Below, piece after piece: positions 1-5,042 of a DNA stretch of 5,849 bases. The notes beneath the pieces were generated by a model, which made no database searches, was not told the DNA's origin, and saw nothing but the letters and a program-made list of their open reading frames with translations. Made by a program: the position numbers and the translations under genes. Position 1 is the stretch's first letter. Every line of letters starts with the position of its first letter. The stretch lies in the NCBI GenBank assembly GCA_910577735.1, contig CAJTOO010000076.1, positions 1 through 5,849 on the forward strand. The letters are read 5' to 3'. Source of the stretch: an uncultured Lachnospiraceae bacterium. GTDB lineage: Bacteria; Bacillota; Clostridia; Lachnospirales; Lachnospiraceae.

Positions 1-580
1 TCCTGAACCACGCCCGCTCGTCATCCGGCGTGACCGTTATCTTCTTGAAATAAACGGGGGAACCGGCATCATCCAGTCCCCCTCCCGCATCGGGGCTTAG
101 GTTTAGGAGCCACTCGAAGCGGTCTTCGTAAACCCTCACCCCTGACACATATCTATCCATTTCCTCTTCTGAAAATTCCCCGTCCTCCGGCATGGCGGAC
201 TGCCCCATGAGCCTTTGCAGGTTTTCCAGCTTGCCGCTCACGTCTGCCTCCGTGGCGGGCTCCACGCCCCCGTACTGCGCCATCCGCTGCTCCAGTTCCG
301 CAATCCGCTCCCCCACCTCCTGCTGCTTGCGGCTGAATACTTCCTTCGGTATCTCGTTGTTCATCCTCATATCGAGCAGCGTCTCATATCTGCCCCGCTC
401 CTTTTTGAGCTGTTCCTCTATGATTTCCTTGTCCCGCAGGACTTCCGACTGCTCCACCCCGGCAATGCCGCACCCCAGCACCGCCGCCGCGTCCAGGAGC
501 GTCCCCTCCGGGTCATCGAACACGGCGTGGAGGACTTTCTGCGCCATCGTGTACATCTTCCAGTCTATTGATTTGCACTT
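1..580 (-). pseudogene. Large serine recombinase, C-terminal fragment
   Basis: This open frame runs off the window at base 1 and has an in-frame TGA at 583-581 on its N-terminal side, so about 193 codons are visible. The start of the frame reads KCKSIDWKMYTMAQKVL, which resembles the segment just after the zinc-ribbon cysteines of clostridial large serine recombinases. It is followed by a long charged coiled coil (around LRDKEIIEEQLKKER, LLDMRMNNEIPKEVF and ERIAELEQRM) and by the late segment VRVYEDRFEWLLNL, typical of the family C-terminus. The catalytic serine domain and the main DNA-binding domain are absent. Such enzymes integrate and excise conjugative or phage-like elements by recombining attachment sites. 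An ATG at 556 exists but has no convincing ribosome binding site and would give a non-catalytic protein. The break lies next to the left end of the neighbouring transposable element, which probably caused the truncation. The family call rests on recalled pattern, not a search. Confidence 0.72.
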
Positions 581-597
581 TCACATCACCGCCTGAA

Positions 598-650
598 CGC
601 GGATTATTATCACCGGATATTCTGTCATTGTGCAGAATGCTGTCACCATC
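598..650 (+). repeat. Left terminal inverted repeat of the element
   Basis: Reading inward, the left end carries CGC (598-600), the core TTATCACCGGATATT (607-621), TGCAGA (631-636), TCAC (643-646) and CATC (647-650). The same blocks appear in the same order, with one- or two-base gaps, at the opposite end in inverted orientation. These are likely transposase recognition sites. The left copy follows the terminator of the last gene. Confidence 0.65.
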
Positions 651-664
651 TTTAAATTGACAGC
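639..664. repeat. Perfect 7-bp inverted repeat inside the left end
   Basis: GCTGTCA (639-645) and TGACAGC (658-664) are perfect reverse complements separated by 12 bases. A further CTGTCA lies at 622-627. The position, just inside the terminal repeat and outside all genes, suits a protein-binding site at the transposon end. A chance palindrome is possible. Confidence 0.35.
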
Positions 665-715
665 GTCTTTTTCCGCGGTTTCTAATCTCCATAAACGGCG
701 GCTCTGCCAGATAGT

Positions 716-747
716 AAAAGAGAGGACATGGGCTAACCCATATCCTC
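716..747 (-). terminator. Terminator hairpin at the end of the transposition operon
   Basis: On the minus strand GAGGATATGGG and CCCATGTCCTC form an 11-bp stem (747-737 with 732-722) with one G-U pair and the four-base loop TTAG. TCTTTT follows after a further T, giving a modest U-rich tail. The TAG in the loop is the stop codon of the last gene, so the stem is part of coding sequence. It should end transcription of the four-gene operon just inside the left end. Confidence 0.65.
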
Positions 748-1056
748 CAGTTCTTTTGAGATTGCTTTTAATGCTTCTGACAAGGTGATCGCGTCTGTCC
801 TGCCCATCTGCCGTTCCAGTTGTTCCCTGTTCCAAAAGCAGTCATCCAACGCGGCTAAAGTACTGCCGACCCCGCAATCCGGGATGCAAAGATATCTGCC
901 GTACTCATACCTGCCTATGATGACATGCATGGCGCTCCCTTTTCCGGAAATGTCCGCCTCCACAGTGTCTCCATGACGCCGGAGCTGTTTCACATACCCT
1001 TTCCATATCCTGTCATCGGCATGTCCTGCCGCCGGGTTTTCACAAAAAAATTCCAT
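733..1056 (-). CDS. Small element-encoded protein of unknown function
   Basis: This is the last gene of the element operon and encodes 107 residues from the ATG at 1056. That start has GGAGG (1067-1063) six bases upstream; the earlier in-frame ATG at 1074, which abuts the ATPase stop, has no such site. The protein starts MEFFCENPAAG. It has a central segment HVIIGRYEYGRYLCIPDCG followed by FWNREQLERQM and a mildly acidic C-terminus ending KELEDMG. No signal peptide, membrane segment or catalytic motif is evident. I recall small proteins with a WNRE-like motif beside similar clostridial transposases, annotated as domains of unknown function (possibly DUF6618), but could not check this. Its place 18 bases after the ATPase gene suggests co-translation and an accessory role in transposition, for example modulating the ATPase. 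That role is inference. Confidence 0.75.
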   Translation of the reverse strand: MEFFCENPAAGHADDRIWKGYVKQLRRHGDTVEADISGKGSAMHVIIGRYEYGRYLCIPDCGVGSTLAALDDCFWNREQLERQMGRTDAITLSEALKAISKELEDMG

Positions 1057-1074
1057 TTCCACCCTCCATCCCAT

Positions 1075-1878
1075 TTATACCAGGTCGATCTCATTCGCCG
1101 CATCCATGACTGTCTCTGTTCCCACTGTGTCCCGTTTCTGTTCGCATCCGATGATCAGGGCACGGTGCAGAAGGGTGTTCAGCATTCGGATGCTGCCGCA
1201 GCAGTACCCATATGCCGCCTCCAGCGCTGCCGGTTCAAAGATATCCCGGCTGACGCCGCAGATCCTCATACGATCCTTGGCGTAGTCCGCAGCTTCTTTT
1301 GCTGTAAGGCCCTGCATGTTATAGTTGATCACGATCCGCTGCCGCAGGGCCTCATGGATCTGCATGGAAAGTGTATCGTTCAGTGTGGGCTGCCCTGCCA
1401 GCGCAAGAACGGCATAGTTTTTTGAATCCATTTCGAAATTCATCAGGATCTTTAAGTCAGAAAGCACCGCCCGGCTTAGGTACTGCGCCTCATCGATGAG
1501 GACTGTCAGGGTGGTCTTCTGCTCCCGATAGAGTTTTTTGATCCGCTCCTGTATGTTCCGAAAGTTATCTATCTTGCGGTAGCACGCCTCCAGGCCCAGG
1601 CCTTTTGCAAGGTCACGGTAGAACTCGCTGGCGGAGATCGTCGTCATGGGAAGGTAGACCACCTTATAAAGGGAAGGGTTTAAGCTGCTTACAAACGCCC
1701 GGCAGCACGCAGTCTTGCCTGTCCCCGCAAGGCCGGTGAACAGACCGATCCCTTTCACATTTTTCAGATATTCCAGACGTTTTGTCATCTCATTGAAATC
1801 ATGATTCCTGTAAAACTGTTTCTCAGCTATCTCCTTGTCAAAAGGATTGAACTCCATTCCCCAGTATGCCCTATACAT
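1075..1878 (-). CDS. ExeA/TnsC-like AAA+ ATPase of the transposon
   Basis: The protein has 267 residues from the ATG at 1878, which has GGAGG (1891-1887) eight bases upstream. A longer form from a GTG at 1902 is possible, but MYRAYWGMEFNPFDKE is the usual N-terminus of ExeA-like transposition ATPases. Visible motifs are Walker A GLAGTGKT (residues 49-56), Walker B LTVLIDEAQ (124-132), a sensor-1-like LALAGQPTL (158-166), arginines in EALRQRI that could serve as the finger, and GSIRMLNTLL near the sensor-2 region. Proteins of this type (TnsC, TniB, MuB and IS21 IstB relatives) bind DNA in an ATP-dependent way, mark the target and activate the transposase. The start overlaps the transposase stop by 8 nt, so the two are probably translationally coupled and made in fixed ratio. 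All motifs look intact. A general secretion ExeA role is unlikely in this context. Confidence 0.92.
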   Translation of the reverse strand: MYRAYWGMEFNPFDKEIAEKQFYRNHDFNEMTKRLEYLKNVKGIGLFTGLAGTGKTACCRAFVSSLNPSLYKVVYLPMTTISASEFYRDLAKGLGLEACYRKIDNFRNIQERIKKLYREQKTTLTVLIDEAQYLSRAVLSDLKILMNFEMDSKNYAVLALAGQPTLNDTLSMQIHEALRQRIVINYNMQGLTAKEAADYAKDRMRICGVSRDIFEPAALEAAYGYCCGSIRMLNTLLHRALIIGCEQKRDTVGTETVMDAANEIDLV

Positions 1879-3151
1879 CCGCACCACCTCCGTCCATTTC
1901 ACTGTAGCTGATGTTTGCCCGGCGTTTCCTCTTCGCGTTGTCCAGTTTCCTTACCGGCCTTGCCGTATGGAGCCGTTTCCCGCTTTCCCCTTCGTAAATA
2001 TAGATCTCTGACATATCCTCCGGCCGGTAACGCAGGTGGATGGTACGGCCGATATAGTGCTGGGGCACTTCGTAGGAGACACCAAACAGGGATACTGTTG
2101 CCGTAGGCGTTACTTTTCGTGTGATACGGTGCAGGAAGCTTTCCTCTGCCACGGACTTTTCCACAAACCGCAGGGTGTCAAAGTCTTTCAGGTAACGCTC
2201 CCTTGGCGTCATCCCAATGGAGGAGTGGATGGTGTTGTTATATTCCGTGTCCAGGAAATGATGATAGCTGTCATTCACATCCGCCAGACTGTGGAGGGCA
2301 TTCCAGTCCGTGCAGTTCATCCAGCGGTCCTTTTCGGTTCTGTGGCTCCGCTCACATTTCGCTTTCCCCTGTGGATGGTATGGTCTTGAATGGATCTTCA
2401 CAATCCCAAGTTCCGCGCAGATCCAGTCCATCTGATTGTTGCGGTAGCTGCAGCCATTATCGACGAACAGACGGCGGGGCACTCCGAACTTGAGGATGGC
2501 TTTCTGAAATGTCTTTTGCATGTTTAGTGCATTATCCTCGAAGAAGAACTCGCCATGCACGATCAGGCGGCTGGCATCGTCGATGAACACGATCAGGTAG
2601 GTCTGCCTGTGTTTTCCCCCGCATAGGATCGTCGGCCCGAATGTCGTGTCCGCCTGCCAGCAGTCATTTGCGTGTTCAAACTCGAAAGCCAGGCATTCCT
2701 TTGGAGGCATGTTTTCCCTTGTCAGCCCTGCCGCTTTCAGATACCGGTAGAGGCTGTCCAGGGAGGCTGCTTCTTTTTTCACATACCCTTCCTCCACCAG
2801 TTTTTCATAGATCTTCCTGCCTGTGATATGGGGGAATTGTTTCCGGTAGGCCTCGATCTGCCTGCATGCGTCAACGGAAAGTACCCTGGACTCTCCCAGA
2901 TCGCTCCTGGTCTTGGGGAGCAGGGCTTCCAGGCCGCCGGATGTGTAGAGCCAGTACCATTTCTTTAATGTCAGCGGGGACAGTTTTACAGCCTTCCCAC
3001 CCGGAAGCAGGTGCTCCCTGGAGCAGGTCTCCTTATAGTAATCCATCTTGGTTGTCTGCGTGAATGTGCCCGCCACCACCGGCGCGATCAGCGAGAACTT
3101 AAAGAGCGCCATTTCACGATCCCTTTCACTGTTCGCGGTTTCTTTTGCCAT
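1871..3151 (-). CDS. DDE (DD35E) integrase-type transposase
   Basis: The protein has 426 residues from the ATG at 3151, with AAAGGAG (3166-3160) eight bases upstream. The frame stays open to 3250 but that extension lacks a ribosome site. Helix-turn-helix regions lie at about residues 55-145, around LSPLTLKKWYWLYTSGG and ITGRKIYEKLVEEGYV. The retroviral-integrase core follows with D168 (WQADTT), D231 (VDNG) and E267 (KCERSH). The last two are separated by 35 residues, the classic DD35E spacing, and HPQGKAKCER is typical. A C-terminal beta-rich part (about 350-400, VSLFGVSYEVPQHYIGR) resembles the Mu/TnsB C-terminal domain, and a basic RKLDNAKRKRR precedes the end. The enzyme should cut and join the element ends. 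All catalytic residues are present, so it may be functional. It sits between the zinc-ribbon gene and its partner ATPase. Confidence 0.93.
   Translation of the reverse strand: MAKETANSERDREMALFKFSLIAPVVAGTFTQTTKMDYYKETCSREHLLPGGKAVKLSPLTLKKWYWLYTSGGLEALLPKTRSDLGESRVLSVDACRQIEAYRKQFPHITGRKIYEKLVEEGYVKKEAASLDSLYRYLKAAGLTRENMPPKECLAFEFEHANDCWQADTTFGPTILCGGKHRQTYLIVFIDDASRLIVHGEFFFEDNALNMQKTFQKAILKFGVPRRLFVDNGCSYRNNQMDWICAELGIVKIHSRPYHPQGKAKCERSHRTEKDRWMNCTDWNALHSLADVNDSYHHFLDTEYNNTIHSSIGMTPRERYLKDFDTLRFVEKSVAEESFLHRITRKVTPTATVSLFGVSYEVPQHYIGRTIHLRYRPEDMSEIYIYEGESGKRLHTARPVRKLDNAKRKRRANISYSEMDGGGADV
1887..1891 (-). promoter_or_regulatory. Ribosome binding site of the ATPase gene, inside the transposase gene
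   Basis: GGAGG lies within the last codons of the transposase (the MDGGGADV tail), eight bases before the ATPase ATG at 1878. Its position selects this ATG over the upstream GTG and supports translational coupling. Confidence 0.8.
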
Positions 3152-3159
3152 ATGTTTTT

Positions 3160-3166
3160 CTCCTTT
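3160..3166 (-). promoter_or_regulatory. Ribosome binding site of the transposase gene
   Basis: AAAGGAG on the minus strand lies eight bases before the ATG at 3151. This decides the start over the longer open frame. The 121 bases between the zinc-ribbon stop and this ATG show no convincing terminator, so read-through from the upstream gene is likely. Confidence 0.75.
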
Positions 3167-3272
3167 CCTGTCGGATATCCAGCCGCTGCCTGTGCCCGGC
3201 TTTTTCTGACAGTTCCATTGTAAGCGGGAACCCAGGGAAAGACCATGCATAAGCTATGTGGGTATGGCGCTA

Positions 3273-3878
3273 TCAGGGCATGCCGCCGCCAAAGCGCAGG
3301 GGATAGGCGACGGTGCTTTTCCGATGGAGGAAGAGCGGGGATCGGTACTTTTGGAAAAAGCAGGATTGGGGCCAGGGCGGGGATTTCCCATAAAGCAGAA
3401 GAAGGAGCTGGCTCTCCGGCGGCTTTCTTTCACTCTCCCACAATGCCTCCAGTCTCAAAAACAGCAGGAGCTTTTCTGCGTATTCATGAAAGATTAGGAC
3501 AAAACGGTAAAGCAGCTGGCAGGAGACGCCGTTTTTTTCACCTGTCCGCGGCACAGAGCTTTTTTCAGCCATGCACTGGGACAAAAGCGCAAGAAAAGCC
3601 TGTATGGAGTAGACAAAGAAGGGGATGATGTCCATTGTCAGGACAGCGTGGGTGCTTGCGCAGGAGCAGCATTTCAGGCGCAGGATTTCCATGCGTTCCT
3701 CTTTCAGACAGCCGGCACCTGCATCCCATAGAACCAGACTGCGCTCATATCTGGCATGGCGGCGCATGGGGTGTTGCTTTGCCCTGCACCCCGGATTAGG
3801 GCATTTATAATCCCATACTCCGTAAAAATATAAAATTTCATTATAGTCCTTGTAAGAATGAGTGAAATCGATTATCAT
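3273..3878 (-). CDS. Zinc-ribbon protein, DUF6431-like, first gene of the element
   Basis: The protein has 201 residues from the ATG at 3878. The N-terminal part holds a CX4C pair (C26, C31 in KCPNPGC), then RRHARYERSL, then a CX2C pair (C70, C73) followed by STHAVL. This is the layout of a zinc ribbon, and from memory it matches DUF6431, a family often found beside transposases in Bacillota. The middle (about 84-155) is helical and hydrophobic, with motifs such as IIPFFVYSIQAFLALL. The C-terminal 45 residues show no recognised domain. The start is uncertain: no Shine-Dalgarno site precedes 3878, and an in-frame TGA upstream excludes any long extension. The gene precedes the transposase on the same strand, 121 bases away. 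By analogy with zinc-bearing TniQ/TnsD it could recognise target or end DNA, but there is no direct evidence for that function. Confidence 0.75.
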   Translation of the reverse strand: MIIDFTHSYKDYNEILYFYGVWDYKCPNPGCRAKQHPMRRHARYERSLVLWDAGAGCLKEERMEILRLKCCSCASTHAVLTMDIIPFFVYSIQAFLALLSQCMAEKSSVPRTGEKNGVSCQLLYRFVLIFHEYAEKLLLFLRLEALWESERKPPESQLLLLLYGKSPPWPQSCFFQKYRSPLFLHRKSTVAYPLRFGGGMP

Positions 3879-3890
3879 AGTCTTTGTAAG
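3843..3890. repeat. Two direct repeats across the start of the zinc-ribbon gene
   Basis: ATAGTCCTTGTAAG (3843-3856) and ATAGTCTTTGTAAG (3877-3890) agree at 13 of 14 positions and start 34 bases apart, about three helical turns. One lies inside the first codons and the other over the ATG, as an operator for autoregulation would. Chance duplication in AT-rich sequence is an alternative. Confidence 0.4.
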
Positions 3891-3921
3891 GCAGGTGTCT
3901 TTTCATCTGCTGGTGTCTTTT
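3891..3921. repeat. Imperfect direct repeats in the leader of the element operon
   Basis: GCAGGTGTCTTTT (3891-3903) and GCTGGTGTCTTTT (3909-3921) differ at one base and start 18 bases apart. They lie between the leader hairpin and the first gene. They may be protein-binding sites or the product of slippage. Confidence 0.45.
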
Positions 3922-3922
3922 T

Positions 3923-3957
3923 AGGAGGATGAGCTTTGCGAGGGCGTACATCCTCCT
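3923..3957. repeat. Leader hairpin with a buried Shine-Dalgarno-like sequence
   Basis: AGGAGGATG (3923-3931) and CATCCTCCT (3949-3957) form a perfect 9-bp stem with a 17-base loop. On the plus strand the stem is followed by TCTTTTTC, so it could act as a terminator there. On the minus strand, the sense of the operon, the first arm contains AGGAGG directly followed by ATG, hidden in the stem just downstream of the predicted promoter. It may act as a translational or attenuation control element. The sequence does not say which role applies. Confidence 0.55.
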
Positions 3958-3978
3958 TCTTTTTCTGTCAACCTATCT

Positions 3979-4007
3979 ATCATACATCTAAAAAAGGAGC
4001 CAGTAAA
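3979..4007 (-). promoter_or_regulatory. Probable promoter of the transposition operon
   Basis: On the minus strand TTTACT (4007-4002, 4 of 6 to the -35 consensus) and TATGAT (3984-3979, 5 of 6 to -10) are 17 bases apart. Transcription would begin near 3972 and pass through the leader hairpin into the zinc-ribbon gene. A TTGACA at 3971-3966 has no good -10 at the right distance. Confidence 0.4.
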
Positions 4008-4042
4008 GTGCAAAAGTCTCTGCGCTTTATCTGCTCTTTTTT
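3990..4042. terminator. Bidirectional terminator at the right end of the element
   Basis: GAGCCAGTAAAGTGCA (3997-4012, read with the G at 3997) pairs with TGCGCTTTATCTGCTC (4021-4036) in a stem of about 15 pairs, with one G-U and two single-base bulges, around an eight-base loop. TTTTTT (4037-4042) follows on the plus strand and an A-run (3990-3995) precedes it, so U-tracts exist in both directions. It should shield the element from outside transcription and also overlaps the predicted operon promoter. Confidence 0.65.
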
Positions 4043-4047
4043 CTTTG

Positions 4048-4103
4048 GATGTAGTGATGATAATCTGCAATTTTTGTATAATATCGGGAGATAATTTCCT
4101 GCG
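4048..4103 (-). repeat. Right terminal inverted repeat of the element
   Basis: Read inward on the minus strand, this end carries CGC (4103-4101), the core TTATCTCCCGATATT (4094-4080), TGCAGA (4069-4064) and TCACTACATC (4057-4048). It matches the left end at 13 of 15 core positions plus the flanking blocks, at offsets that differ by at most two bases. The truncated IS4-type transposase begins about a dozen bases outside. Confidence 0.65.
4077..4082 (+). promoter_or_regulatory. Possible outward-facing -10 box
   Basis: A perfect TATAAT lies within the right terminal repeat and points out of the element towards the IS4-type fragment. No good -35 box is found at 16-18 bases upstream, so activity is doubtful unless one is supplied by a neighbouring sequence. 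Confidence 0.25.
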
Positions 4104-5030
4104 AATCTATAACTCATGGAGCCAGTCTGTGCGGAAGTGTTCCCAGGCAACAGCGTCGACGCAAGCTCCTACCCGGCCTTCATCCGTGACAACGATATCA
4201 GGAAAGGCATCATAGTCGCAGATAAAGGCTTCCCGCCCAGCAGGATCAAAGAAGAGCTCAGGGAACGCCCGGAGCTGCATTTCCTCACGCCGATCAAGCG
4301 CAACGACAGCCGCATATCTGAAAATGACATGCTGTCCTTTGAGGGCGTGCTCACCGGCATCGATGCCCATGTCCTCTTCAAAAAGAAGCAGATCAAGGGC
4401 GGGCGCTATCTGTATTCCTTCAAGGATGTCAGGAAGGCCTCCATAGAAGAGTCCGATTACCTTGCAAGGACAAAGGCCTCCAAGACCTTTGATGCTAAAA
4501 AATACGAACAGAAGCATCCTGTGTTCGGCCTGCTCGTCCTGGAATCGGATCAGGATCTTGATCCTAAGACGGCATATCTGTGTTACGATGACCGCTGGCT
4601 CCTGGAACTTGTCTTTAACCGCTATAAGAACGATGAATGCCTTGACCGTACGAACGTGCAGGGTGATTTCTCGGTCCTGGGGAGCGAGTTTGTAAACTAT
4701 ATCAGCACTGTCGCCACATGCAGGATCATCCGCAAGGCCAGACAGTGCGGCTTATTGGAAAAGATATCCTACGGAGACCTGATGGATGACCTTTCCTCTG
4801 CCTGGCGGAGGACGGATGCACCGCCGGAGCCGAGATCAGATGACGGCTACTGGGTGCACACACTCAAGTGTGTGTTCGAAGAAATGGAAGCACTTGGCCT
4901 TTCCATTCCGGAACCGAAGCAGGAACCCAAAAAGCGTGGGCGTAAGCCCAAGGATCCAGAAACTGTCAAACCTAAGAGACCACGCGGTCGACCAAGGAAG
5001 GATGCGAATCAATCTGTCGGGCTTCTATAG
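4104..5030 (+). pseudogene. IS4/IS1634-type transposase, C-terminal part
   Basis: The open frame gives 304 residues from an ATG at 4116, but an in-frame TAA stands two codons upstream and there is no ribosome site. The protein also begins in mid-domain (MEPVCAEVFPGNSVDASSYP), so the N-terminal part is missing. The second catalytic aspartate is D36 (VADKGF). The acidic residue of the last motif is probably E164 in WLLELVFNRYKNDE, as in the DDE_Tnp_1/Transposase_11 superfamily. The first aspartate lies in the lost portion, so the product should be inactive. The C-terminus has two AT-hook-like motifs, RGRKPK (274-279) and RGRPRK (290-295), in a proline- and lysine-rich tail. Homologues as I recall them are about 500-600 residues, so roughly half remains. 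Truncation coincides with the right end of the neighbouring element. Confidence 0.8.
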
Positions 5031-5042
5031 TCCGACAGATTG
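5010..5042 (+). terminator. Hairpin at the end of the IS4-type transposase gene
   Basis: CAATCTGTCGG (5010-5020) and CCGACAGATTG (5032-5042) are perfect reverse complements around an 11-base loop that contains the TAG stop. The tail is GGGAAACTTTTATTT rather than a clean U-run, so termination may be inefficient. It may also mark the nearby right boundary of the insertion sequence. Confidence 0.5.

Larger units (their letters stand above)
598..4103 (-). mobile_element. TnsB/TnsC-type four-gene transposable element
   Basis: This is a compact unit of about 3.5 kb with four minus-strand genes: a zinc-ribbon protein, a DDE transposase, an AAA+ ATPase and a small protein. It is bounded by imperfect inverted repeats whose best core is TTATCACCGGATATT (607-621) against TTATCTCCCGATATT (4094-4080 on the minus strand), 13 of 15 identical. 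CGC, TGCAGA and TCAC recur at matching distances from the core on both sides. The listed boundaries are the outermost matching CGC; the true ends could lie up to about 15 bp further out. The flanking genes break off just outside, at about 583 and 4115, which agrees with these limits. No target duplication was found. A DD35E transposase with a dedicated ATPase places it with Tn7, Tn5053/Tn402, Mu and related IS groups. No cargo gene is recognised. Confidence 0.7.

Noticed and set aside
192..596. Two overlapping plus-strand frames opposite the recombinase fragment
   Set aside because: They are antisense shadows. The minus-strand reading has recombinase-like coiled-coil and C-terminal motifs.
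581..835. 84-codon minus-strand frame between the recombinase fragment and the small protein
   Set aside because: It overlaps the well-supported small protein in another frame and runs through the terminator and the terminal repeat. It has no ribosome site or recognisable motif.
925..3223. Many plus-strand frames opposite the ATPase and transposase
   Set aside because: They are rich in Cys, Ser and Pro, lack ribosome sites and lie opposite genes with complete catalytic motifs.
3245..3628. Plus-strand frames opposite the zinc-ribbon gene
   Set aside because: They show no family features, while the minus strand shows the ordered cysteine pairs.
3891..3957. CRISPR-like or tandem repeat array in the leader
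   Set aside because: There are only two imperfect copies of 13 bases with a five-base gap, and no spacers or cas genes.
572..4014. TTTGCACTTT at 572-581 with its inverted copy at 4005-4014, considered as terminal repeats
   Set aside because: The right copy is one arm of the terminator hairpin and the left copy lies in the recombinase fragment. No similarity continues beyond 10 bp. The 607/4094 pair is better supported.
598..4103. CRISPR-associated transposon
   Set aside because: There is no repeat array, no cas gene and no recognisable tniQ. Only the transposase and ATPase resemble that group.
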